A DNA stretch of 64,000 nt from Skeletonema tropicum (lineage: Eukaryota; Bacillariophyta; Thalassiosirophyceae; Thalassiosirales; Thalassiosiraceae), in assembly GCA_037178625.1 (NCBI GenBank), contig CM074133.1, forward strand, positions 1,860,001 to 1,924,000, in the 5' to 3' direction. A program made the position numbers and the translations under genes. A model generated the notes under the pieces. The model saw only the letters and a list, made by a program, of their open reading frames with translations. It ran no database searches and was not told where the DNA came from. This document shows, piece by piece, positions 55,354 to 64,000 of this stretch (positions are counted from its first letter, which is position 1; the number at the start of each line of letters is the position of its first letter).

Positions 55354-56082
55354 ACGTGAGCAGTTACATAAGGACACTATGTGTGGCGAAGAGGAGCCGT
55401 GGATCCTTGACGTAAATGCACCTCGTTAGCGTCCACCGTCAAAGTTGTACAGAGTGCGATAGTATTTTTATCTTGTTGATCAGTGGATACCATCATTTGT
55501 GGGCACTTTCGGTATGATTGATGTTTTATGTCGGCAAAAAGAAAAAAAGAATAGAACTCGAAGACTGAAAATTGAAAAGTAACTACTAACTTTGAGTTTG
55601 AAGAATCAAGAGAGATGTTGGATATTGCCTATCGAATTGGCTACAACATACTATCTATTCCTCCCAACATAACCATAGTTTCGCCCCTAGAGGGCTAATC
55701 AGACGTACTTTAAAACTTCTGTTATATTATTTCTCCAACACCTAGCAACCCTAACAGAAAGTATGATATCCATACAGCTCATCGTCATTGCATCGCAATC
55801 AATCGAAGATTCAAAGCTTTGTCGCATGCATCGATAAACAACTGATGGAGAGATAATTTTAGTATGTAGGGGGCGAAGGGCGTGCGCTCTCTCTCCGGGT
55901 TTGGCATCTTTTGAGGAAAAAGGAAAAGGAGAAGAGGAACGAACATCTTGAAGATATTTGTACATACATAGGAATTAATACAAAGTTTGGGGCGACGTGT
56001 CTAGCAAATTGAGGACGGTCCTCGACAGCCACTTCACCGAGGTTGTCAAGAAGTAGTTTCTAGGAGTATTATTGTCTAAGCC
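55354..56082. other. Duplicated spacer between the two linked genes
   Basis: Identical to 59151-59879. It holds the end of the surface-protein copy and the promoter of the small membrane-protein gene. No RNA gene seen. Confidence 0.5.
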
Positions 56083-56658
56083 ATGGGAGTAATCAAAGTC
56101 ATCAAGGCCATTGTGCGGCGCAGCACTGAGGTTGCAGAGCCAGAGCTAGAGGCAGAAATGTCTGTGTTCAATATGATCACATCACATATTATGGCTAATG
56201 TTCCGCTTCCTCTGGATGGGACGAGTTCGCTCTTCTGCTTGGTAATGTCACTTTCCCTATGCTTTGTTTTGGCTCTTGCAGTAGTCCATTGGTCCAGTCC
56301 TCAGCATGTTGGTGTGAAAGAAGAAAGCGGTGAGGAGAAAGAGAGTGAGCAGAAAGATATTCCTGAAGTTGGAGAGCTCATGTGCAAGATTATCGACGCA
56401 GACACTGAACAAGATGACACGGAAGACGAGACTGTTTCAAAGGATGATACAAAGTCTATTGATGATCCTCCAACTCCTACTATGTCGCCGTCTACAGACA
56501 CAATTGATGAGAAGGAAGCTAATACGACTCCTGCGCCGTCTGTTCCCGACTTGTCTCCGACGCCTCGCAGTAGCAGTCGCAGAAGAAGTTTGGCTGCAAA
56601 GGCAAAGTCTATTGGAGGAAGCATCAGGCGTCTCAAAATCAATAAGAGCAAAAATTAG
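56083..56658 (+). CDS. Small single-pass membrane protein with a Ser/Arg/Lys-rich tail
   Basis: 191 residues. A basic amphipathic start (MGVIKVIKAIVRRSTE) leads to one membrane segment (LFCLVMSLSLCFVLALAVV, residues ~49-68). An acidic middle (KEESGEEKESEQKD; DTEQDDTEDE) and a Pro/Ser/Thr stretch follow, and the end is basic: RSSSRRRSLAAKAKSIGGS then IRRLKINKSKN. No family is recognised. It is the intact member of a duplicated pair; the second copy at 59880 is frameshifted. Its coupling to the surface-protein gene in both copies suggests a shared role or only a shared duplication. Confidence 0.75.
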   Translation: MGVIKVIKAIVRRSTEVAEPELEAEMSVFNMITSHIMANVPLPLDGTSSLFCLVMSLSLCFVLALAVVHWSSPQHVGVKEESGEEKESEQKDIPEVGELMCKIIDADTEQDDTEDETVSKDDTKSIDDPPTPTMSPSTDTIDEKEANTTPAPSVPDLSPTPRSSSRRRSLAAKAKSIGGSIRRLKINKSKN

Positions 56659-57497
56659 TGCAACAAAGATTGATTTAATTGCGAGGTTGCAGTCAAATAA
56701 GAAATGTTTCAAGAACAAGCCAAATGCATCATCATTTCTCAACAATCCTGTATCACAAAGAATATGAACAAAGTTAAAGCAATTTGTGTAGTATAACAGT
56801 AGTATAAGATGCCTGACAAGATTCAATATAGTCAATAGATAGAGTGGTAATTGGACGAAGGTGATGAAGAGTTGTTTTTCAAGGCCAATGATGTAGATCT
56901 CTGTCTGCCTTGCCTCTCGCCTCGCCCTGCCTTACTTTTCAGTGCACTATGTTGTAAGGTCACGCAACCCACAATGCGACCGCAACTTCTGTCTTCTTTC
57001 TCCTTTTCGTGTAGAAGATGCCATCATCATCGCAAAGATACTATCACTCTGTCTTACTTTGAGGAGTACTCCTCTCTCTCTCTAGGTAAACACTGTAGGT
57101 CAACACAAGTAATTCTATTAACTATTCCTACGTACATATCGCTTTTTTGGCTGTAGCTTGAGGGACGATTCCTGTCGTTACCTCATATTCGCTAAACGGT
57201 ACCACTCAAATTCAAATGCACCCTCCATAAGAAGTAATCCTGCTGCATGCTCCATATATACTTATATATTAGGAGTATCTACTCCATCCGGCCATCTGTT
57301 GATACTGTACCTGTTGATCGTTAGCGTTGATCGTCTCTGCCACGATCCTTCCAGCGATTCAACGCATTCCAATGCCAATGCTGTTCGATGAGATCTTTTC
57401 CTCAGGAGTGCAGTTGCAGTAGATCATCTCATAAAAATTAGTCATTCCAGCTCTGCATCACTATCGACTGTTCTCACAGTTTGTCAACAGCAGAGAT
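56659..57497. other. Unique spacer between the duplicated blocks
   Basis: The first ~265 bp still belong to the duplication. The rest is unique. A string agaagatgccatc near 57014 recurs near 61056 and 61173, upstream of another membrane-protein gene, and may be a shared promoter remnant. Confidence 0.5.
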
Positions 57498-59150
57498 ATG
57501 AGTATCAGCTGCATCGGAAATGAAGCGCTGCTTCAGGTTAAGCTTAGCTTAACACAAGACGTATTTACCACATCGCGAAGCCCTTTTTGGACCACCTACT
57601 GGGAGTGGGAGGAAGAGGTTAATAAGGAAATTGAAACACTCCCTAACCTCGATGAGTGTGATAAGAATCAGGTATGGTGTGCCGAAGAAGATGTGAAAGG
57701 AAAATTTCCTTTCGTCAGGCATCAACAAGGTAATGAGATCAGTGTCAAAGGATTTACTCCTAAGGATCTAACGGACTACGAAGCATGTGTCCCTAGAGAT
57801 GAGTGCTCTCAAATTGTTGTGGGAGGTTTTCCTACTGATGGGTATAAGTTGTTATTCGATGGGGAAGCAATTGACACTGGATATGAGTTTTATTTTGATT
57901 CAGTAAACCCCTTGACCTACACCAACGTTGGGAACTGTACTACTACTCCTATTCCCGTCTGCAATGATGAAGAGGCGCTATTTGAGCTCCAGTATTGGAG
58001 TGGAAATCCTCCTGGTCATTACGATAACACGTTCCGTGTTGAGGACCAAGACGGCAACTCCGTTCTAGGTGGATCGTTGGGAGAAGTATTTAGTCTCGAC
58101 AAAACGTATGCTTGCCTGCCCAAAGATGACGCATGCTACACGTTTCTCATTGGACATCAAGAGCAAGTAGATCCTACGACAGCAACGGCGCCGTCTTATT
58201 CCGTCTTCTTTGATGGAGAACTTGTTGGTAGCAGTAAGACCTGGCTATTTGACTCGGTCCGATTTGGTAGCTGCGGGCCCTCTTGTGAGGAGGATGAATC
58301 AGTTATTGAGTTCTTCATGTATCATTATAAATATCCTGATGAAGAATTTGAATATATATGGAACCTCAGCTCTCCATCTGTATCTCTATCTGGCGTGGTG
58401 CCCCATGGCCCTGGCATCTCATTTCTAGGTCACGAGACAATGTGCGTTCCAAAAGGTAGTTGCGCATCGTTTTACATTGAAGCCCCGAACAATTTGACGA
58501 AGGTAGAAGAGCAAGAAGTCATTCCGGAGGGAGTAGATGAATCTGATTTGGACTGGGATAGCTTAGAAGTAGTGAATGTGACCGTACCAGTTGATGTCGA
58601 TCCAGTTTTCATGCTAACAATGGACAACGTAATCTATCGAAAAGTGGGATGGGGCATCCTCAATCAGACTACCAACATGGGAGATTGTACTATTGCTGAT
58701 CTGTGCGATGTGCAAACTGAAGACTTGTTTTATTTGGAACGCCACATGCCAGCTCGCTACGTTTTTTTCGGGAGGGAGTGGAACTTTGGTTATATCCGAA
58801 ACAAGAATAATTGGGAAGACAGTCTACTCTCTTCTTACAGCTATGTCGATCGTGGTTCTGATCTCAACACAACTTTAAAGATACTTCAATGCGTCCCAAA
58901 GGATGGCTGTGACCTAAGCTTGAACCTTACAGCATCCCTTACAATATCTGCACGTCGAGAAGAGTACAAAGTGGAGAAGAATGGTGTACAAATCACTGAT
59001 GGGCAGTATGTTGGTATTGATTATTTTGGTTCATTCGTGATGCCATTCGGTCAGAACTGCCCTTTCAGTTCCAACAATGCATTGACTTTGTCTGGAGGTG
59101 CGATTGCATCTGTAGTCGTAGTTTTCATTACTGTCTTGATTTGGCATTGA
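57498..59150 (+). CDS. Cys-containing repeat protein with C-terminal membrane anchor (cell-surface type)
   Basis: 550 residues. Four modules of about 120 residues each follow a common plan: a short strand after Cys (CNDEEALFELQYWSG; CEEDESVIEFFMYHY), a W/F-x-V segment, then C(L/V)P(K/R)DDAC(Y)-type Cys pairs (ACVPRDECSQIVVGGF, ACLPKDDACYTFLIGH, MCVPKGSCASFYIEAP, QCVPKDGCDLSLNLTA) and FDG-like turns. Similar repeats are common in secreted stramenopile proteins. The last ~20 residues are a membrane helix (AIASVVVVFITVLIWH). The visible start lies within the first module and lacks a signal peptide, so an upstream exon carrying one is likely. N-glycosylation-type NxS/T sites are frequent. Confidence 0.75.
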   Translation: MSISCIGNEALLQVKLSLTQDVFTTSRSPFWTTYWEWEEEVNKEIETLPNLDECDKNQVWCAEEDVKGKFPFVRHQQGNEISVKGFTPKDLTDYEACVPRDECSQIVVGGFPTDGYKLLFDGEAIDTGYEFYFDSVNPLTYTNVGNCTTTPIPVCNDEEALFELQYWSGNPPGHYDNTFRVEDQDGNSVLGGSLGEVFSLDKTYACLPKDDACYTFLIGHQEQVDPTTATAPSYSVFFDGELVGSSKTWLFDSVRFGSCGPSCEEDESVIEFFMYHYKYPDEEFEYIWNLSSPSVSLSGVVPHGPGISFLGHETMCVPKGSCASFYIEAPNNLTKVEEQEVIPEGVDESDLDWDSLEVVNVTVPVDVDPVFMLTMDNVIYRKVGWGILNQTTNMGDCTIADLCDVQTEDLFYLERHMPARYVFFGREWNFGYIRNKNNWEDSLLSSYSYVDRGSDLNTTLKILQCVPKDGCDLSLNLTASLTISARREEYKVEKNGVQITDGQYVGIDYFGSFVMPFGQNCPFSSNNALTLSGGAIASVVVVFITVLIWH

Positions 59151-60722
59151 ACGTGAGCAGTTACATAAGGACACTATGTGTGGCGAAGAGGAGCCGTGGA
59201 TCCTTGACGTAAATGCACCTCGTTAGCGTCCACCGTCAAAGTTGTACAGAGTGCGATAGTATTTTTATCTTGTTGATCAGTGGATACCATCATTTGTGGG
59301 CACTTTCGGTATGATTGATGTTTTATGTCGGCAAAAAGAAAAAAAGAATAGAACTCGAAGACTGAAAATTGAAAAGTAACTACTAACTTTGAGTTTGAAG
59401 AATCAAGAGAGATGTTGGATATTGCCTATCGAATTGGCTACAACATACTATCTATTCCTCCCAACATAACCATAGTTTCGCCCCTAGAGGGCTAATCAGA
59501 CGTACTTTAAAACTTCTGTTATATTATTTCTCCAACACCTAGCAACCCTAACAGAAAGTATGATATCCATACAGCTCATCGTCATTGCATCGCAATCAAT
59601 CGAAGATTCAAAGCTTTGTCGCATGCATCGATAAACAACTGATGGAGAGATAATTTTAGTATGTAGGGGGCGAAGGGCGTGCGCTCTCTCTCCGGGTTTG
59701 GCATCTTTTGAGGAAAAAGGAAAAGGAGAAGAGGAACGAACATCTTGAAGATATTTGTACATACATAGGAATTAATACAAAGTTTGGGGCGACGTGTCTA
59801 GCAAATTGAGGACGGTCCTCGACAGCCACTTCACCGAGGTTGTCAAGAAGTAGTTTCTAGGAGTATTATTGTCTAAGCCATGGGAGTAATCAAAGTCATC
59901 AAGGCCATTGTGCGGCGCAGCACTGAGGTTGCAGAGCCAGAGCTAGAGGCAGAAATGTCTGTGTTCAATATGATCACATCACATATTATGGCTAATGTTC
60001 CGCTTCCTCTGAGATGGGACGAGTTCGCTCTTCTGCTTGGTAATGTCACTTTCCCTATGCTTTGTTTTGGCTCTTGCAGTAGTCCATTGGTCCAGTTCTC
60101 AGCATGTTGGTGTGAAAGAAGAAAGCGGTGAGGAGAAAGAGAGTGAGCAGAAAGATACTCCTGAGGTTGGAGAGCTCATGTGCAAGATTATCGACGCAGA
60201 CACTGAACAAGATGACACGGAAGACGAGACTGTTTCAAAGGATGATACAAAGTCTATTGACGATCCTCCAACTCCTACTATGTCGCCGTCTATAGACACA
60301 ATTGATGAGAAGGAAGCTAATACGACTCCTGCGCCGTCTGTTCCCGACTTGTCTCCGACGCCTCGCAGTAGCAGTCGCAGAAGAAGTTTGGCTGCAAAGG
60401 CAAAGTCTATTGGAGGAAGCATCAGGCGTCTCAAAATCAATAAGAGCAAAAATTAGTGCAACAAAGATTGAGTTTTTGCGAGGTTGCAGTCAAATAAGAA
60501 ATGTTTCAAGATTCAAGAACTAACAAGCCAAATGCATCATCATTTCTCAACAATCCTTCATCACAAAGAATATGAACAAAGTTAAGCAATTTGTGCAGTA
60601 TAAAAGTAGTATAAGATGTCTGACAAGATTCAATACAGTCAATAGATAGAGTGGCAATTGGACGAAGGTGATGAAGAGTAGGTTTTCAAGGCCAACGATG
60701 TAGATCTCTGTCTGCCTCGCCG
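58698..60722 (+). repeat. Downstream copy of the ~2-kb direct duplication
   Basis: See 54901-56925; offset 3,797 bp. This copy contains the full-length surface gene end but a frameshifted small membrane-protein gene. Confidence 0.93.
59880..60456 (+). pseudogene. Second copy of the small membrane-protein gene, frameshifted
   Basis: Same start as 56083 but with one extra base near 60011 (ctctgagatggg against ctctggatggg). The frame after that runs into a stop at 60131, while the membrane segment and tail continue in the next frame to 60456. Other differences are substitutions (P to S before QHVG, I to T in KDIPEV). It could be a pseudogene or one more single-base insertion error. Confidence 0.7.
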
Positions 60723-61248
60723 TACAGCATGCAAGCCCAGCTTCTGCAGAAAAGATTATATGGAGTTGTTATCTTTTGATTACGGTGATTGATGTAACTC
60801 CCTTGTTACATTGTTAACTGTACTTAGGGGAGTTAGATAGACGAAGCTTGCCTGCCGCCGCACACGACGGTTCACCGCGACGGTTAGCGTCTTTTGAAAA
60901 ATCCCAAATTGTGACAAAACGAATGACGAAAAGCGCTGATAGCGTGTCTTTTAATGTGTCATTGCATTTTTCTGTTACAGAAGTTTTGAAAGTAACAAGC
61001 GCGTGCGCGCGAGAGACGCAACCGTCGTGCGCACACAACTAACATATATATACATAGAAGATGCCATCAAGACACTGTTACTCAGTCTCTTCATAATGCG
61101 AAATTCGACATTCATTTTTGAATTTCCATCAGAGCACGCGCGCTCTTCTCGTCCTTTTCGTCCTTTTCGTGGAAGATGCCATCTGAGAGCACACTTCAGT
61201 TATCATCAACAACATAAATAATACGTAAGTACTTACCAAGCTCACATC
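60457..61248. other. Intergenic region upstream of the membrane-protein gene at 61249
   Basis: The first ~265 bp are the tail of the duplication. A stretch rich in cg/gcgcgc dinucleotides lies at 61000-61030. The repeated agaagatgccatc string occurs at 61056 and a relative at 61171. No gene seen. Confidence 0.45.
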
Positions 61249-61746
61249 ATGTCGAAACTCGTCCGGGTCGGTAGGGCATTAGCAAGCCGGGCACTGGCAA
61301 GCCGGGCACTGGCAAGCCGGGCACTGGCAAGCCGGACAGGAGCTGCTGGTAATAAAGGAAGCGATGAAACTGTACTGCCAACACTCTCCTACGAAGAAGG
61401 TAGGATGATTGTGTCCCTTTGCATCATTTGTCTCGTCGTTTCGATAGTAGTTGTAGCAATACGCAGATCGGTGGCGAGTGGAAATGGAATAGATAATAGC
61501 GCAGACAATGCGACAGAGAAGAGGGCATTGGAAAAGAATCCTATTGGAGAGACACATGCAATATCACATCGAAACACAAATTCTCCTGCGGCCAACTCAT
61601 ATCATCACAATGACGAGCAATCAACGTTGCAAGAGCTAGATGACTTGGTGAATGATATCGTCAACTCATCTGCAAGAATGCAAGAGGAAGTCATAAGAGA
61701 GAAGAGTGTAGAATATGACAATTTCTTAAAGTTGATCAAGTCATAG
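61249..61746 (+). CDS. Single-pass membrane protein with N-terminal ALASR repeats
   Basis: 165 residues. The N-terminus is basic and carries four tandem RALAS units (15-bp repeats at 61276-61335), then one membrane helix (MIVSLCIICLVVSIVVVAI, residues ~54-72) and a polar tail with a C-terminal helix (LQELDDLVNDIVNSSARMQE). The layout (short basic start, one helix, charged tail) is the same as in the gene at 56083, but sequences do not align clearly. Function unknown. Confidence 0.7.
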   Translation: MSKLVRVGRALASRALASRALASRALASRTGAAGNKGSDETVLPTLSYEEGRMIVSLCIICLVVSIVVVAIRRSVASGNGIDNSADNATEKRALEKNPIGETHAISHRNTNSPAANSYHHNDEQSTLQELDDLVNDIVNSSARMQEEVIREKSVEYDNFLKLIKS

Positions 61747-61904
61747 TTCGAAGTTGAACTTCCCGTATTGGCTTGGTGCTTGTTATGTACAAGTCTCGAA
61801 GGGAATATATTTATGAGTATGCGTCTTTTCCAGTGCACAAAAAAGAGTGGCAATGATTAGAAAAAGCTGATAAATTTGAATGTAAATATTTGTTATTCAT
61901 GTAA

Positions 61905-64000
61905 TCAATCTGCAGTTCGTCTCTTCTTGCGCCTCTTACTGCTGCTACTGCTTTGTGACTGAAGACTCGATGATGTTTCTCCTGTTTGTCCTCCACAGAC
62001 GAAGGCATCGAAAGTTGTGTTGTTATTTTGAGATGATGGTGACAAGCGATTACTCTCTAACTCGTGGTCTTGCGTCCTCATGAATCCGCCACTTTCTGCA
62101 TGGGTTTGTTGGGACGCTTCATAAAATTGTACGCCTGAATGGCTTTCAAGACCTCCATTTTGACTGTAATTATCGTTCCTGTGTTCAGATGAATCCACTG
62201 TAAAATGTTCAACCTGATCAGGTAATTGTGAGAAAGTCACCTTCTTCTGTGACTCTTGACTGGAATAGTTATTACCAGTTGTTGAGGGCGTGTCCTCGAT
62301 TGGCTGCAGTGTCTCCATCACCTTTCTGATGGAGTTGTTTTTGTGCGAAGATGAATGAGGTGATGCCACTTGTGACATCCTTTGCCTGCCCCACTGATCT
62401 GTGTCAGTATTGCTTTGATTATTGGGTGCAAACAATTGCCCTTGATAGCTTCTCGGTTGCCCAACATCGTCCCACGACCTACGTCCATCTTGGTTCGGAG
62501 AGCGATCATAAAAGTACGGCGGGTCTCCTCCAGCATTGTCGCTTCTGTCATCATTGAGACGTTTTATATGATCATATCTCTGGAGTAAAGTTTGTTTTTC
62601 TTTGTTGAACACTTCATCGGCAACGTCGAATGCTTTGAAGTCCGTATCAATGGGATTTTTGTACAAAAGATCATCCATTCCGCCACCATAGGAGGGTCCA
62701 CCACCTAACACTCCACCGCGAGATGCAGCTGCTGTACACTCCATCAAGAGTATGACAGCAACAGCATCGTCTAATGTAACTGTGTTGCGATACATCAACC
62801 TCGCATGTGCTTGAGACAGGCGAATCATGGACTCTAAGAATCTAACAGTCACTGGAAGCGAATTTTCACTTGTAGATTGACGGCACAAAGAGTAATGATT
62901 TTCCAATAGCTCACTTGCTTCTGGAGACAATGTCGGTTGGAATTTTTCACGAATCGTTGCAATGTAGGCACGCAACTTTTCCATACCCCAGTGGCCATTG
63001 GCTTTATCATCGTCGTTGAAACCAGTGTCCATTTCTATCGGACGTTCGAATGCTGAGCCCGGTATAATTGATTGTTGCAATAGAAAATGTGCTATGTTCT
63101 CGTCTCTCTCACATTGTGCCTGATCAAGCATGACAAAGACTACGTTATAACAAGCAACAAGAAGGTAAGCAATGACTCTTCTTGTCAAGTGACACGATAA
63201 AGAAAGAAAAGATACCACTCACTCAAATCAAATCTGGATAGTAAAGCTGATCCGAGACGAGAGTTCCGCTCCAAGTTCATGTTCTCATCGTAGATCCCAT
63301 TAGCAGGGTTCATTACTGCGACCACGGTGGCACGAGCATTCAATTTGCAAATAATTCCAGCCTTGGCAACAGAGATCGTCTGTTGCTCCATGGCCTCATG
63401 GATGGAAGTTCTGTCCTCCTTCGACATACAACCGAACTCGTCGATACAGCATACACCTCGGTCCGCAAGGGCAAGCGCGCCCGCCTCAAGAGAGAATTCA
63501 TTTCCATTTGACCCAGCGGATGATTCTCGGACAGCTGCGCAGGTCAATCCTGCTCGTGATGATCCAGTTCCTGTTGTCAGTACTGATCGAGGTGATAGTG
63601 CTGCAGCAAATCGAAGAAATTGAGATTTTCCCGTACCGGGGTCACCTATTAGCAAGATGTGTGATTGAGTTCTGCGCCGAGATTTGGCAGCCTTTCCAGT
63701 ACTTTTGTTGGATGTGGACTTCTTCTTCTTCTGTTTTTGTACTAAAGTGCTGTCATCATCACCGTCATCGTTCTCGTCATCACTTCCACCAAAGTTGAAG
63801 GCTACGGGTGCCTCGTTATCAGATCCTTCTTCAGCTTGCTCGTCAACCTCATCGACATCTACTGTCGAATCTGCATCGTTCCCTAATGGGATTGAAGCAC
63901 CACCGATAAGGACAAGCATCATACCCAACTTGACAGCATGCATGCCATACAATTTTGGGCAGATGGCTCTCAGAATGTAGTCTCTCGTTGCAATTGGACG
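61905..64000 (-). CDS. MCM9: MCM9-like replicative helicase family protein (5' end beyond window)
   Basis: Exons visible: 63223-64000 (continues right) and 61905-63139, with an 83-bp intron (GTGAGT...TAG); together 671 codons in phase. The MCM core is complete here: Walker [28 protein letters not shown], Walker [29 protein letters not shown], and the arginine finger in SALLSRFDL followed by [12 protein letters not shown]9-specific strings follow: [20 protein letters not shown] and [19 protein letters not shown]. An acidic and then Lys-rich insertion of about 75 residues precedes Walker A. The ~190-residue tail is disordered. MCM9 acts with MCM8 in homologous recombination and mismatch repair. 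Confidence 0.92.

Larger units (their letters stand above)
54901..56925 (+). repeat. Upstream copy of a ~2-kb direct duplication
   Basis: Matches 58698-60722 at a constant offset of 3,797 bp. From 54901 to about 56210 I see no difference; after that there are one 1-base indel and scattered substitutions, and beyond the gene end (56658) identity drops to roughly 90% with small indels. The left border is abrupt at gatctgtgcg. Confidence 0.93.

Noticed and set aside
57498..57560. ATG at 57498 as the true start of the surface protein
   Set aside because: Kept as a working start only: the first module begins directly at it and no signal peptide precedes it, so an upstream exon is more likely; I could not locate one with confidence.
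59496..59762. 88-codon minus-strand frame, identical at 55699-55965
   Set aside because: Duplicated with the spacer, so its presence twice is not independent support; no motif or signal.
1..64000. tRNA, rRNA or CRISPR array
   Set aside because: I looked for tRNA-like T-loops, rRNA cores and spaced repeats and saw none that I could support by eye. The repeats found are satellites, coding repeats, LTRs and TIRs.

Overview
The window looks like nuclear DNA of a diatom, probably a centric one. The main reasons are: (i) an unlisted two-exon gene at 25916-26840 for a secreted Ser/Lys-rich repeat protein with the KxxK and RxL motifs of silaffins, the silica-forming peptides of diatoms; (ii) several proteins that begin with a signal peptide whose cleavage site is followed by Phe, the bipartite presequence of red-lineage secondary plastids (alpha/beta hydrolase, methionyl-tRNA synthetase, stromal processing peptidase, a plastid-type protein at 19755-21125), plus a plastid-type sigma factor; (iii) short GTAAGT/GTGAGT introns and mixed gene orientation.

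Layout. 1-797: 3' end of a gene. 1531-3367: about ten copies of a ~184-bp satellite. 3800-27000: Sen34-like tRNA splicing endonuclease subunit, Tousled-like kinase, alpha/beta hydrolase, sigma factor, a long acidic protein, a small Tma17-like protein, a plastid protein, a coiled-coil protein, MetRS, a 552-bp foldback/MITE-like transposon with perfect 95-bp inverted repeats, then the silaffin-like gene. 27645-28144 is a 500-base assembly gap that lies at a poly-C tandem repeat. 28145-46133: a repeated FEA1/phytotransferrin-like secreted protein, a METTL7-like methyltransferase, signal peptidase subunit SPC3, stromal processing peptidase, an LRR protein, SMC5, CKS1 and a NUDT6-like Nudix hydrolase. 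46610-47701: a hypothetical gene whose upstream region has received a 4.1-kb LTR element (47877-51987; identical LTRs, 5-bp target duplication). Beyond it lie a second small TIR element, a decayed transposon gene and a ~2-kb direct duplication of a membrane/surface gene pair. The window ends in MCM9, which runs off the right edge.

Functional themes: genome maintenance and cell cycle (TLK, SMC5, MCM9, CKS1), plastid biogenesis (sigma factor, SPP, MetRS), the secretory route (SPC3, signal-peptide proteins) and cell-wall or cell-surface proteins (silaffin-like protein, phytotransferrin-like protein, membrane proteins at 56-62 kb).

Quality caveat. Right of the gap, up to about 46 kb, conserved genes are repeatedly interrupted by shifts of exactly one extra base (about 20 sites in six genes, plus one more near 60.0 kb). 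Removing one base at each site restores length and phase in every gene. This looks like an insertion-biased consensus in the right-hand contig; programmed +1 frameshifting is the alternative. I list these genes as single CDS and note each shift.
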